This document shows positions 17,438-25,589 of a stretch of DNA of 64,000 bases, piece by piece; the first letter of the stretch is position 1, and every line of letters starts with the position of its first letter. The DNA is taken from NCBI RefSeq assembly GCF_026344135.1, contig NZ_JAPKNA010000003.1, forward strand, positions 310,001 to 374,000, read 5' to 3'. Under the pieces are notes generated by a model, which did no database searches, had not been told where the DNA came from, and worked only from the letters and a program-made list of their open reading frames with translations. The DNA is from Alcaligenes parafaecalis. GTDB lineage: Bacteria > Pseudomonadota > Gammaproteobacteria > Burkholderiales > Burkholderiaceae_B. The translations under genes and the position numbers were made by a program.

Positions 17438-18421
17438 TTAGCTAGGCTTGGAATCCGCCTGAAAAAGGGCCCGCCGTCCTGCGCGGGCCTCTTTAGGTGG
17501 CACCCCGAAGTGCTGCCGAAATGCCCGGCTGAAATGGGCAGAGCTGCTGAAACCCCAGTGATACGCAATTTCTGTGATGGTCTTGTCAGAGCAAGCCAGA
17601 CGGTGCAAATCTTGCTCCGCCCCTTTCAGGCGCATGGACCAAATCCACTTGCTCAATGTGTCCGGTTCGCCTTCCCAGGCTCTATGAACTGTGCTGGTCG
17701 TCAGGTTCAGACGCTTGGCGATTTTGCTGATACTCAACTCCGGATCGCGCAGGTTTTCCAGCACGTAGGCTTTGATCCTGTCGCATCGTAGCGAAACACT
17801 TTCGTCCTGCAAAGACAGGCTGCCCATATTCTCGGCTAGTGTCGCCACCAGAATGCTGAGCAGACCATCAGCCACGGCCATGTCCACAATAGGTCCGCCA
17901 GCCGGCGGGCTGTCCATCAGCTCGGTGATCATTCGGGAGAGCAGTCGCGCCGTCCCCGATTGAGCCGTGGTGATTTTGCAGGCTGTCATGTCCTCGGCAT
18001 TGCGCAATCGTTTGCGTAAGAGTGAGCCGGGCAAAGAGAGCACGTACTGCTCAAAGTGATGGTCAAACAAGAGCTCGTAAGGCCGTGTGGAATCGTACAG
18101 GGCCAACTCGCCGGGCTTCAGGCGTGCAATTTTTTGATCCTGAACCAGTTGACCCGCTCCGGCTAATTGAATACTGAGCAGAAAAACATCTTCTGATGCT
18201 TTGGAGATTTGCTGCGGGGTACGCAGTACGGTTTGGGCGGTCGAGGTGATGTGCGACAGGTTCACCTCTGCCAGCTCCCGGCGTGTGATAGCACCAAAAA
18301 ACGGGTCTGAGGAGCGGTGGGGGACGGCACATTCCAGTTGCACATACGCCTGGTTGACCGCCTCTATCCAGTAGGGCGCTCGCCGGATGGCGGGAACTGC
18401 CGTGGTGGACCATTGCTCCAT
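17438..18421 (-). CDS. AraC family transcriptional regulator next to the nitrilase gene
   Basis: A 327-residue regulator. Residues 1-200 form an AraC-binding-like sensor domain (SRRELAEVNLS-type opening, RLKPGELALYDSTRPYELLFDHHFEQYVLSLP). The C-terminal 100 residues carry two helix-turn-helix motifs (LSISKIAKRLNLTTSTVHRAW and KTITEIAYHWGFSSSAHFSRAFRQHFGVPPKEAR). The start at 18421 has GGAGAGG six bases upstream; an upstream in-frame ATG at 18460 is less likely. It lies 218 bases downstream of the arylacetonitrilase on the same strand, the order in which Rhodococcus nitA is followed by its AraC-type activator nitR. Control of the nitrilase is therefore a good inference. Confidence 0.88.
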   Translation of the reverse strand: MEQWSTTAVPAIRRAPYWIEAVNQAYVQLECAVPHRSSDPFFGAITRRELAEVNLSHITSTAQTVLRTPQQISKASEDVFLLSIQLAGAGQLVQDQKIARLKPGELALYDSTRPYELLFDHHFEQYVLSLPGSLLRKRLRNAEDMTACKITTAQSGTARLLSRMITELMDSPPAGGPIVDMAVADGLLSILVATLAENMGSLSLQDESVSLRCDRIKAYVLENLRDPELSISKIAKRLNLTTSTVHRAWEGEPDTLSKWIWSMRLKGAEQDLHRLACSDKTITEIAYHWGFSSSAHFSRAFRQHFGVPPKEARAGRRALFQADSKPS

Positions 18422-18546
18422 TGATGACCTCTCCGTCTTGGATCCCAAGACTGATGGCAAGGGCTGCCATCAGCCGATCCGACTAAGTATCGGGCAAGAT
18501 CTGCGGGTTGAGCCAGACCAGAACGAGCGCCAGGTGACGATATTTT

Positions 18547-18580
18547 CCGACCAGGACATCGGACTGATGCATCTGGTCGG
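18547..18580. promoter_or_regulatory. Inverted repeat between the nitrilase and AraC genes
   Basis: CCGACCAG (18547-18554) and CTGGTCGG (18573-18580), perfect 8-bp arms with an 18-base spacer. No T-run follows on either strand. It may be a regulator site or an mRNA-stabilising hairpin in the 3' UTR of the nitrilase. Confidence 0.4.
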
Positions 18581-18639
18581 GAAGGCGCCGTGAAGAGGAG
18601 GGCCGTTAGTGGGTCTGTTTGGACCTGCTGTGCTGGAGC

Positions 18640-19710
18640 TTAAGACGGTTCTTGCAGCAGCATGTGGTCCATACCTTGAGGCTGATTGCCTGTGATTTGA
18701 ACGCTGGCATTCTGTATGGGCGTATCCGGGGTTTCCGCTTTGAGTACGCTTTTTGAATGCATACGAGTCATGGGCTCGCGATGCCCCAAATCCAGTATCA
18801 GTCGAGTCGCTTCGGGTTTGGAGTAGTGCCCGACAGGGTCGTTAATGGCCTTGGCGTAGACAATTTCTTCCATGTTCAGGTCGGCAATGATCAAGCCTTC
18901 CGCATCATGTGGCAGATAGGGAGCCAGCGTGCGCCCATCGGGGGCAAAAATCATGGAGCTGCCGCCACCGACTTTCAGCAAATCCGCATTGTGCTCACCC
19001 ACTTCCAGCATATCCAGCGTCTCTTGGGTGACTACGCTGCTGGCCGCGATGGTAAAACACTGACCTTCCACCGAATAGATTTGCGAGGCAGCCATGTTTA
19101 CCTTGGCGCTAAGAGCATGGGCCTGATCGCTGTACAGCGAAAACGAGGGCCAGGCGGCCAGGTGAATGGCTTCATGCTGGGAGTACAGCGCGTATTTGCT
19201 CAAGGGGGACAAATGCTCCCAGCAGCACAGGGCGCCGACTCGGCCTAGTTCAGTGTCGGACACAATCAGGTCACGGGCATAGCCCTCACCGAAGACGGTG
19301 CGTTCTACATGCGTGGGTTTTAGCTTGCGACGCGACCACAGCATTTCGCCCTTGTCGTCGATCAGGCATTGGCCCAGATACAGGCTGCCGCCGCTGCGCT
19401 CGCTATAGCCCAGGGCAATGAAGATGCCCAGGCTACGTGCAGCTTCTGCAATGCGTCGGAACTCGGCGCTGTCTAGCGACAGCGAGTTGGCAAAGTAGCG
19501 TGCGCTGTACTTCAGGGACCAGGCTGGGGCTCCCAGCCACACATGAAAAGGGTAGCCAGGCAGCCAGGTTTCACCAAACACGATCAGGTCGCAGCCTTCA
19601 TCGCGAGCCTGGCGAGCCAGCTCAATAGTCTTGTCAACGCCGACGGCCAGATCGTAGTTGGGGGAGGCCGCTTGTACCGCTGCTGCCCTGACGATTTTTC
19701 TTGTCTGCAT
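18640..19710 (-). CDS. Arylacetonitrilase
   Basis: A 356-residue nitrilase-superfamily enzyme that hydrolyses arylacetonitriles such as phenylacetonitrile or mandelonitrile to the carboxylic acid and ammonia. The triad is in place: E47 (GETWLPG), K129 (RRKLKP) and C163 (GALCCWEHLSP). The sequence closely follows the A. faecalis JM3 arylacetonitrilase as I remember it, from MQTRKIVRAAAVQAASPNYDL through the C-terminal LLQEPS, with differences mainly in the last 40 residues. GGAGG stands four bases before the ATG. An AraC regulator follows downstream. An inverted repeat at 19752-19772 lies in the upstream region. Such enzymes form helical filaments in the cytoplasm. Confidence 0.95.
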   Translation of the reverse strand: MQTRKIVRAAAVQAASPNYDLAVGVDKTIELARQARDEGCDLIVFGETWLPGYPFHVWLGAPAWSLKYSARYFANSLSLDSAEFRRIAEAARSLGIFIALGYSERSGGSLYLGQCLIDDKGEMLWSRRKLKPTHVERTVFGEGYARDLIVSDTELGRVGALCCWEHLSPLSKYALYSQHEAIHLAAWPSFSLYSDQAHALSAKVNMAASQIYSVEGQCFTIAASSVVTQETLDMLEVGEHNADLLKVGGGSSMIFAPDGRTLAPYLPHDAEGLIIADLNMEEIVYAKAINDPVGHYSKPEATRLILDLGHREPMTRMHSKSVLKAETPDTPIQNASVQITGNQPQGMDHMLLQEPS

Positions 19711-19751
19711 ACATCCTCCGTGTCGCGGTATCCGCGATCCTGATCGCTAGA

Positions 19752-19772
19752 CCGTGCAGATCAGGTGCACGG
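19752..19772. promoter_or_regulatory. Inverted repeat upstream of the nitrilase
   Basis: CCGTGCA/TGCACGG with a 7-base spacer, 42 bases upstream of the nitrilase ATG. It is a candidate operator or leader hairpin. A second, partly overlapping dyad (CCTGATC/GATCAGG) lies beside it. Confidence 0.4.
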
Positions 19773-19932
19773 CCTTGATGGTTTGCGTCAGTGTAGGAGG
19801 GGGCGTTGCTGGTGAATTGACTGGCAGGCGCAGAATGCTTGACTGAGAGACGCAAGCGCAGGGGCCAGAAAAGGAGCCAGAGGGACGTGGCCCAGGCTCA
19901 GGGGAGTGTTCTGCTAAAGGGTATCTGCTTGC

Positions 19933-20208
19933 TCAGACCGGCTGCAGGGAAAAACTGTATTGCACCGTCAGCCCAAGGCCAACAACCCACAGGATCAGGG
20001 GCACAGGCCGCATCAGCAGGCTGGGAATCGTGCGCAGGATAAAACCGATCAGGCGGGTGAACAGCCAGAGCAAAGACGGCGATTGATCTTTTTCCTTCAT
20101 GTAGATCATGCCTTGCGACAGCAGAAAGGACTGGGACAGGTAGGCAGCGTAAAACACCATGCCCAGGGAAAAAGCCAGCCAGTAATACAACATGCTCATA
20201 GGATGCAA
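19933..20208 (-). CDS. Hypothetical small membrane protein
   Basis: A 91-codon frame. The N-terminal hydrophobic helix (MLYYWLAFSLGMVFYAAYL) is followed by a short polar loop (YMKEKDQSPS) and a hydrophobic C-terminal half with two likely helices (LLWLFTRLIGFILRTIPSLL, VPLILWVVGLGLTVQYSF). It begins MHPMSMLYYW, so three nearby ATGs are possible. I know no named family. Third-position GC resembles neighbouring genes, which favours a real gene. It is divergent from the PaaY-like gene. Confidence 0.55.
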   Translation of the reverse strand: MHPMSMLYYWLAFSLGMVFYAAYLSQSFLLSQGMIYMKEKDQSPSLLWLFTRLIGFILRTIPSLLMRPVPLILWVVGLGLTVQYSFSLQPV

Positions 20209-20308
20209 AAAGAAAGGGGACGGCGCATTATATCGGTCTGTAGCAGCTATGATCGTATTTTTGGCCGGGTGGTTGGTCGGCTGGGTGCAGGCTTTGGACG
20301 AGGCAGGT

Positions 20309-20902
20309 ATGCAAAATATTTATTCTATTGATGGCCTGGTGCCCGTGGTTCATCCCACGGCCTATGTTCATCCTACCGCTGTACTGATTGGTGACGTCAT
20401 TATTGGCGAGGGTGTATATATCGGCCCCCTGGCCAGTCTGCGCGGAGACTTTGGCCGCATCATCATGAAGGCCGGTTCTAATATCCAGGACACCTGTGTC
20501 ATCCACGGGACGCCTTATCAGGACACCGTCGTGCACGAAGACGGGCACGTTGGACATGGTGCCGTGCTGCACGGCTGCGTCATTGGCCGTAATGTGCTGG
20601 TGGGTATGAATGCCGTGGTGATGGATGCGGCAGATATTGGTGCAGACAGCATTATCGGTGCGATGGCTTTTGTGAAGAAAGGCATGCAGGTGCCACCTCG
20701 CAGTCTGGTGGCGGGTTCCCCGGCTACCGTTGTCAAAGAGCTGGATCAGAAAGCCATTGATGGCAAATTCTTCGGTACGCGCATGTACCAGCGTCTGGCT
20801 CAGCGTTCCCTGGCAACGATGCAGCGCGTGGAGCCTTTGACGGAAGTGGAAGCGGACCGCCCGCGTTTGCGTGAAGATCAGATTTATCCGGTGGATAAAT
20901 AA
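20309..20902 (+). CDS. Left-handed beta-helix hexapeptide protein, PaaY/CaiE (gamma carbonic anhydrase-like) family
   Basis: A 197-residue protein that follows PaaY and CaiE closely: IYSIDGLVPVVHPTAYVHPTAVLIGDVIIGEGVYIGPLASLRGDFGRI, then HEDGHVGHGAVLHGCVIGRNVLVGMNAVV. The hexapeptide repeats build a left-handed beta-helix trimer. Three histidines in HEDGHVGHG match the metal ligands of the gamma carbonic anhydrase fold. PaaY is known as a thioesterase supporting phenylacetyl-CoA catabolism. That is suggestive next to an arylacetonitrilase, whose product can be phenylacetate, but no other paa gene is nearby. The frame is open to 20192, but homology starts at the ATG at 20309. Confidence 0.85.
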   Translation: MQNIYSIDGLVPVVHPTAYVHPTAVLIGDVIIGEGVYIGPLASLRGDFGRIIMKAGSNIQDTCVIHGTPYQDTVVHEDGHVGHGAVLHGCVIGRNVLVGMNAVVMDAADIGADSIIGAMAFVKKGMQVPPRSLVAGSPATVVKELDQKAIDGKFFGTRMYQRLAQRSLATMQRVEPLTEVEADRPRLREDQIYPVDK

Positions 20903-21022
20903 GGCTGCTCTGTTTATCTTCAGGCTGCTTGTCTGCGTAGTGCAGTTTGGTCGTGAAGACGGTCGAGATACGCTTGATAGGTGCAGCCAGACGCAAGTTC
21001 TGCCCGCGTATTCCAGGCAATA

Positions 21023-21069
21023 AAAAACCCCTTGAGGGCCGGATGAGAATCCAGCATCAAGGGGTTTTT
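21023..21069. terminator. Bidirectional terminator between convergent genes
   Basis: Thirteen-bp arms AAAAACCCCTTGA/TCAAGGGGTTTTT (21023-21035, 21057-21069) serve both the PaaY-like gene and the convergent ABC operon. Confidence 0.88.
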
Positions 21070-21143
21070 CTATTCAGTGCTGATCAGCAGGAGGGCGGTA
21101 TAGGCCCTCCTCACATTGCTGTTCGACTCCGAACCTGTCCTGC

Positions 21144-22148
21144 TTATTTGCCAGCCGCAGTCAAGGCTTGTTTCCAGGCTGCGATCACGGTTTCGTACTC
21201 GGCAGCGGCTTTCAAAGGATCAATATTGGCAACTTTGATCTGATCCAGGTTAGGCAACTTGGTCAGCTCGGCCACATTGATGTCGCTGCGGGTAGGACGG
21301 CGGAAGTTCTCAACCAGCTCAGCTTCCTGGACTTCTTTGGACAGTAGAACGTCGACCAGCTTGCGGGCCGCTTCCTGACCGTTCTTGGGGTTCTTGATCA
21401 CAGCCACGCCTTCAGGGGCGATGAAAGTACCGTCTTCAGGATAGATCAGCTCAATGCCTTTCTGGCCACCAGCCACGTAAGCGTAAGCCGCGTATTCCAT
21501 GGTCACGCCCAAGGGGTATTCACCGTTAGCCACGCTCTTGTAAACCTGGCCCGAGCTCTTGGACACGATCACGTTGGCTGCCAGCTTTTGCAGGCCTTCA
21601 GCGCCGTACAGTTGGTAGATGCCGTAAACCTGGTCGTAAGCACTGCCCGACGAGGCTGGGTCACCAATAATGACTTTGCCTTTCCACTGCGGATCAAACA
21701 GGTCGGACCAGGTCTTGGGAGCGGCCAGGCCTTTCAGTTGGCGGTCGTTGGCCATGATGACCATGACGTGGGCATTGGAGCTGGTCCACAGGCTGTCCTT
21801 GCCGTGGAAGGCTTCAGGAATGGCCTTGTTCTCGGGCGATTCGTAAGCCTCGAAGTTCTGCTGGAAAGCGGCCATGGTGCCGTAGCCAGTGCCCCAGACC
21901 ACATCACCCAGCGGGTTTTGTGATTCGGCTTCGATACGCTTCATCAAGGCGCCAGCGCCCGAGGTCACTTGTTGAATGGACAGGTCAGAAGCCGTCTTGC
22001 GAGCGATTTCCAGCGCCGTATCAATGGTTTGCACATTGTTCGGGGTGTACATCACTGCATTGGCGGCCAGAGCGGTACCGGACAGAGACAGGGCGCCGAC
22101 ACTGAGGGAGAGTGCCAGACCAGTTTTCAGAAAACGTGTAGTCAGCAT
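21144..22148 (-). CDS. ABC transporter periplasmic substrate-binding protein (Fbp-type)
   Basis: A 334-residue protein with a signal peptide (ALSLSVGALSLSGTALA) and the type II periplasmic-binding fold of the iron(III)/polyamine/phosphonate cluster: DVVWGTGYGTMAAF, WSDLFDPQWKGKVIIGDPASSGSAYDQVYGIYQLYG and YPLGVTMEYAAYAYVAGGQKGIELIYPEDGTF. Iron-binding FbpA proteins carry an adjacent tyrosine pair. Here tyrosines are present (YAAYAY) but the pair is not clear, so iron is only one candidate beside 2-aminoethylphosphonate or another oxyanion. It is the last gene of an ATPase-permease-binding protein operon, 16 bases after the permease. Confidence 0.85.
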   Translation of the reverse strand: MLTTRFLKTGLALSLSVGALSLSGTALAANAVMYTPNNVQTIDTALEIARKTASDLSIQQVTSGAGALMKRIEAESQNPLGDVVWGTGYGTMAAFQQNFEAYESPENKAIPEAFHGKDSLWTSSNAHVMVIMANDRQLKGLAAPKTWSDLFDPQWKGKVIIGDPASSGSAYDQVYGIYQLYGAEGLQKLAANVIVSKSSGQVYKSVANGEYPLGVTMEYAAYAYVAGGQKGIELIYPEDGTFIAPEGVAVIKNPKNGQEAARKLVDVLLSKEVQEAELVENFRRPTRSDINVAELTKLPNLDQIKVANIDPLKAAAEYETVIAAWKQALTAAGK

Positions 22149-22164
22149 AGTGAGCCTTTTTAGA

Positions 22165-23832
22165 TTAGCGGCTGGAAAACAGATCCAGCTTGAGAAAACG
22201 GATAGCCAGATAAATCGGCACCAGAATCACGACCATCAAGATCACCCCGTAAGCCGACGCGCGGGCCAGAAAGCCAGCGTCGATCTGACGGAACATCTGG
22301 ATGGGCATGGTCTCCATACCACCGTAATACAGCACGATAGTGGCGGAAATTTCAGCCAGCGAAGTCACCCACATCAGAATGGCCGCGCCCAGAATGGCGG
22401 GCTTCATCAAGGGCAGAACAACTTTGAAGAAACTCTGGAAGGGACTGACACCCAGATTGATGGAGGCCTCTTCGATAGAGTCGGGAATGTTGTAGAGCGA
22501 GGCCGAAGCCGAGCGGATGGAGAAGGGCACTTTACGCACAAAGTACGCACCGGCCATGATCACCCAGGTGCCGGTCAGCACCAGCATGCCGCTGTTGTAG
22601 GTCTGAATCAGGGCAATACCCAGCACCGTGCCGGAAATGGCCAGGGGCAGCATCACCATATAGTCCAGGGCTGTTACCACGAACAGGCGTTTCTTCACGA
22701 TCAGGTAGCTACATACGGTCGCAAAGCAGGTGCCTGCAATGGTGGCCACACTGGCCAGCATCAGCGAGTTCAGGATGGGTTCAGGGGCGTAGCGCAGGGC
22801 ACGCTCCATATTGTCCAAGGTGAAGGTACCGTATTGCATGACCGGGCCGCTGGCTTTGGTGAAGGCACCAATCAACACGATAAAGGCCGGAATCAGCGAG
22901 AAAGTCACAAACAGAACGGCACCCACGGTCAGCAAGATACCGGCCAGACCTTGAGCACGAACCGGGCGTGGTGCACGGCCTTGCTGCATCTGGAAGGTCT
23001 TGCGCTCCAGTACCCGCTTCTGAATGAACAGCACCGCACCGACCAGAATCACGGACACCACGGCCAGCACACCTTGCATGGTGGGGTTGCCGCTCATCTC
23101 GGACAGGAAAGTGGTGTAGGTCAGCGAGGACAGGACATCAACCTGACCGCCCAGAATCATGGGGATGGAGAAGTTGTCCACGGCCAGCGTGAACACAATC
23201 ATGGCATTGACCAGCAGGGCAGGCATCAACACCGGGAAGGTCACGCTCAGCGCCCGCTTGAAGTTGCTGGCACCCAGGTTCACGGCGGCTTCTTCCAGCG
23301 TGCCGTCAATGGCTTTCAGCGCAGCCAGCATGCCGATATACACGTAGGTGTAATCGTTCAGGATCAGTACGTAGGACATGCCGAACCAGCCATAGAAGCT
23401 GGGCAGATCAATCCCGATGCTTTCCAGCGCCAGACGTACCACGCCGTTATTACCCAGCAACATCAGCCAGGCCTGCGAGACGATGATGTCCGGCAGCACA
23501 ATCGTGGTCAGCGGCAAAATCGCCACAATGGCCTTGCCGGGGAAGTCGTAGCGGGCCACCACATAGGCCAGCGGAGCACCCAGCAACAGCGTCCCGATGG
23601 TGGAGATCAGCCCCAGCTTGATGGTGTTGAAGAAGGCTTCTACGTAGCGCGGATCGCTAAAGAAAGTTTCAAAGCCGTGCAAGCTGGGTCGGCCCGAGGC
23701 CGGGTCGATAATGCTTTGATAGAACAGAGAGGCGAGTGGCCAGACGACCCAGAAGAACAGCACCACCAGACAAACCAGGGCGGGCAGAAACCAGGGGGAG
23801 CGAAGGGCCAGGGGTCTTGCAGCAATAGCCAT
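22165..23832 (-). CDS. ABC transporter permease, fused two-domain Fbp type
   Basis: A 555-residue inner-membrane protein made of two homologous permease halves (about 15-265 and 285-550), as in FbpB-type transporters. Each half carries an EAA loop contacting the ATPase: LEEAAVNLGASNFKRALSVTFPVLMPAL and IEEASINLGVSPFQSFFKVVLPLMKPAI. I chose the ATG at 23832 (MAIAARPLALRS), preceded by GAGGCG and starting five bases after the ATPase stop. The open frame reaches 23859 but would then overlap the ATPase gene. It functions with the ATPase and binding protein of the same operon. Confidence 0.9.
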   Translation of the reverse strand: MAIAARPLALRSPWFLPALVCLVVLFFWVVWPLASLFYQSIIDPASGRPSLHGFETFFSDPRYVEAFFNTIKLGLISTIGTLLLGAPLAYVVARYDFPGKAIVAILPLTTIVLPDIIVSQAWLMLLGNNGVVRLALESIGIDLPSFYGWFGMSYVLILNDYTYVYIGMLAALKAIDGTLEEAAVNLGASNFKRALSVTFPVLMPALLVNAMIVFTLAVDNFSIPMILGGQVDVLSSLTYTTFLSEMSGNPTMQGVLAVVSVILVGAVLFIQKRVLERKTFQMQQGRAPRPVRAQGLAGILLTVGAVLFVTFSLIPAFIVLIGAFTKASGPVMQYGTFTLDNMERALRYAPEPILNSLMLASVATIAGTCFATVCSYLIVKKRLFVVTALDYMVMLPLAISGTVLGIALIQTYNSGMLVLTGTWVIMAGAYFVRKVPFSIRSASASLYNIPDSIEEASINLGVSPFQSFFKVVLPLMKPAILGAAILMWVTSLAEISATIVLYYGGMETMPIQMFRQIDAGFLARASAYGVILMVVILVPIYLAIRFLKLDLFSSR

Positions 23833-23837
23833 GGGTC

Positions 23838-24887
23838 TTACGCCTCGACCAGACGACATTCAGGGCTGAAGCTCAGGTTGACCGAGCTGCCTGCAGACAG
23901 ATGCGGGTCCTGGGCGGCAGCAACGTCGACAATGATTTGTTTGCCGTCGTTCAATTTCAGGCTGTATGCCGTTTTGGTACCCAGGTACTGGCGGGCGACG
24001 ACCTGGGCAGGAATGCTGCCTGCCTGGGCTTCGGTATGCAGGGTGATGTTTTCAGGACGCGCCGCCAGCAGCACTTGGCCAGCAGGAGGCAAGTTGTTCA
24101 CCAGAATGTGTCCGCCCGCAATGCTGACGGTGGTGTGGCCCGCTTCCACATGCACGCCCAGGGTGTCGATCAGGTTGGCAGCACCAATAAAGTCGGCGGC
24201 ATAGGCGGTGCGTGGGGTGGCGTACATGGCTTCGGGGGTATCGAGCTGGTCGATACGGCCCTGACGCAGCAAAGCAATGCGGTCCGACATGGACAGGGCT
24301 TCTTCCTGGTCATGCGTCACAAAAATCGCCGTGATGTTGGATTCCTGTTGCAACTCACGAATCACCTGGCGCATCTGAATACGCAGCTTGGCATCCAGGT
24401 TGGACAGGGGCTCATCCATCAGTAGAACGCGGGGCTCGATAACCAGGGCGCGGGCCAGGGCCACACGCTGGCGCTGGCCGCCGGACAGTTCTGCCGGGTA
24501 ACGCTCGCCCATGCCGCCCAGTTCCACGCGGTCCAGGATGTAGGCTACTTTTTTCTTGATATCGCTGCTGCTGACCTTGCGAATCCGCAAGCCATAAGCC
24601 ACATTGTCAAACACGGTTTTATCGGGGAACAGGGCGTAGTCCTGGAACACCATGCCGGTCTCGCGCTTGTGGGCGGGCAGGTAGGTAATGTCTTCCTTGT
24701 CCAGAAACAGGCGGCCTTCATCGGGGATGATGAAACCGGCAATCATGCGCAGCAAGGTGGTTTTTCCACAGCCGCTGGGCCCTAATAAAGTGAAGAACTC
24801 GCCATGCCGGATTTGCAGGCTCAGTTCATTGATGATGGTATTGCTGCCGTAGCGTTTAACTACGTGATCGATGTGGATTTCTGCCAT
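23838..24887 (-). CDS. ABC transporter ATP-binding protein (Fbp/Pot type)
   Basis: A 349-residue ATPase. Walker A is GPSGCGKTTLLRMIAGF (about residue 37), the Q-loop is in MVFQDYALFP, the signature is LSGGQRQRVALARAL, and Walker B is VLLMDEPLSNLDAK with the switch histidine in FVTHDQEEAL. The C-terminal 110 residues form the TOBE-type regulatory domain (VLLAARPENITLH). It powers import by the downstream permease. This is the first gene of a three-gene minus-strand operon whose promoter must lie in the 700-base gap to pntAA. Confidence 0.93.
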   Translation of the reverse strand: MAEIHIDHVVKRYGSNTIINELSLQIRHGEFFTLLGPSGCGKTTLLRMIAGFIIPDEGRLFLDKEDITYLPAHKRETGMVFQDYALFPDKTVFDNVAYGLRIRKVSSSDIKKKVAYILDRVELGGMGERYPAELSGGQRQRVALARALVIEPRVLLMDEPLSNLDAKLRIQMRQVIRELQQESNITAIFVTHDQEEALSMSDRIALLRQGRIDQLDTPEAMYATPRTAYAADFIGAANLIDTLGVHVEAGHTTVSIAGGHILVNNLPPAGQVLLAARPENITLHTEAQAGSIPAQVVARQYLGTKTAYSLKLNDGKQIIVDVAAAQDPHLSAGSSVNLSFSPECRLVEA

Positions 24888-25360
24888 GGGGATAGATCAG
24901 CCTGGGACTGAATAGTGCAGGTAAACCGCGCATCAAGGGGGCGGTTGCCTAGGCTTTAAAAAGAAGTGGTTCAGCGGCCATTAGTGACGCAAACATCACT
25001 GTGGCGTGAACACGAACATTAATTACAAGTTAATGACAAGTTTTATAGGAAGTTGCTATCTTAGCAGCAGGCCAATGCTTGTAGTTTTAATTATCAGGCG
25101 TCTAAGTCCAGCCCAAAGGCTGATCTGGCCGGTCTTGCCCAGTGACCAAGCAAAAAAAAATTCGTTGGACAAGCATCATATTGCGATAATCAGGTGGTAG
25201 TAATGTGTCTTGCTTTTTCCGCTAAAGCGGTCTAGTGCGGGCCGGGGTTTCTTGTGTCAAATAAAGGCCCTTATAGTGAGTTCCAAAAAGAATGATAGTT
25301 TCTTGCAGGGCGCGGGAATGGGAGAGGGACATAAAAGAGCAGGTTTTCATCCTGTTTAAT
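24888..25360. promoter_or_regulatory. Divergent control region between the ABC operon and pntAA
   Basis: No convincing gene here. The region contains a tandem near-perfect 11-base repeat, TTAATTACAAG/TTAATGACAAG (25019-25040), a small dyad CCGCTAAAGCGG near 25219, and a TATAGT -10-like hexamer near 25274. It should hold the promoters of both flanking operons. Confidence 0.45.
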
Positions 25361-25589
25361 CAGGCGTGGAACACGCCTGTACTTGCGCATCCGAATTTGT
25401 AGATGGTGTTCCGGTGTTGTGATGAAACACACACCGGGCCGGAGTGGTTGTTGGCGTAGATCCGAGCGGTGCCGCTGGCTAGTCCATCAGTAAAGGCGTG
25501 GCGCCTGTTTCGTTGAGAGATCCACCCACATCCGGGTAATGCATGTCGTCAGAGATCATAGAAGTTAGTTATTTAACTGGAGATTGAAG
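25361..25589 (+). promoter_or_regulatory. Structured 5' leader of pntAA
   Basis: Perfect 8-bp hairpin CAGGCGTG-GAA-CACGCCTG (25361-25379). A 10-pair stem with one bulged T is built on CCGGTGT/ACACCGG (25411-25437, loop ATGAAA). A third small stem is AGGCG-TGG-CGCCT (25494-25506). The CAGGCG of the first stem could instead pair with CGCCTG of the third, so alternative folds exist. The leader is not followed by a T-run. It matches no riboswitch class I can name. Confidence 0.45.

Noticed and set aside
21976..24204. A 742-codon open frame on the plus strand
   Set aside because: It lies antisense to the ABC permease and ATPase genes, is extremely rich in His, Gln and Gly as expected for the reverse frame of GC-rich genes, and has no recognisable domain.
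25006..25200. A 64-codon frame in the pnt/ABC intergenic region
   Set aside because: Contains the tandem repeat and an A-rich tract, no ribosome binding site and no protein-like pattern.
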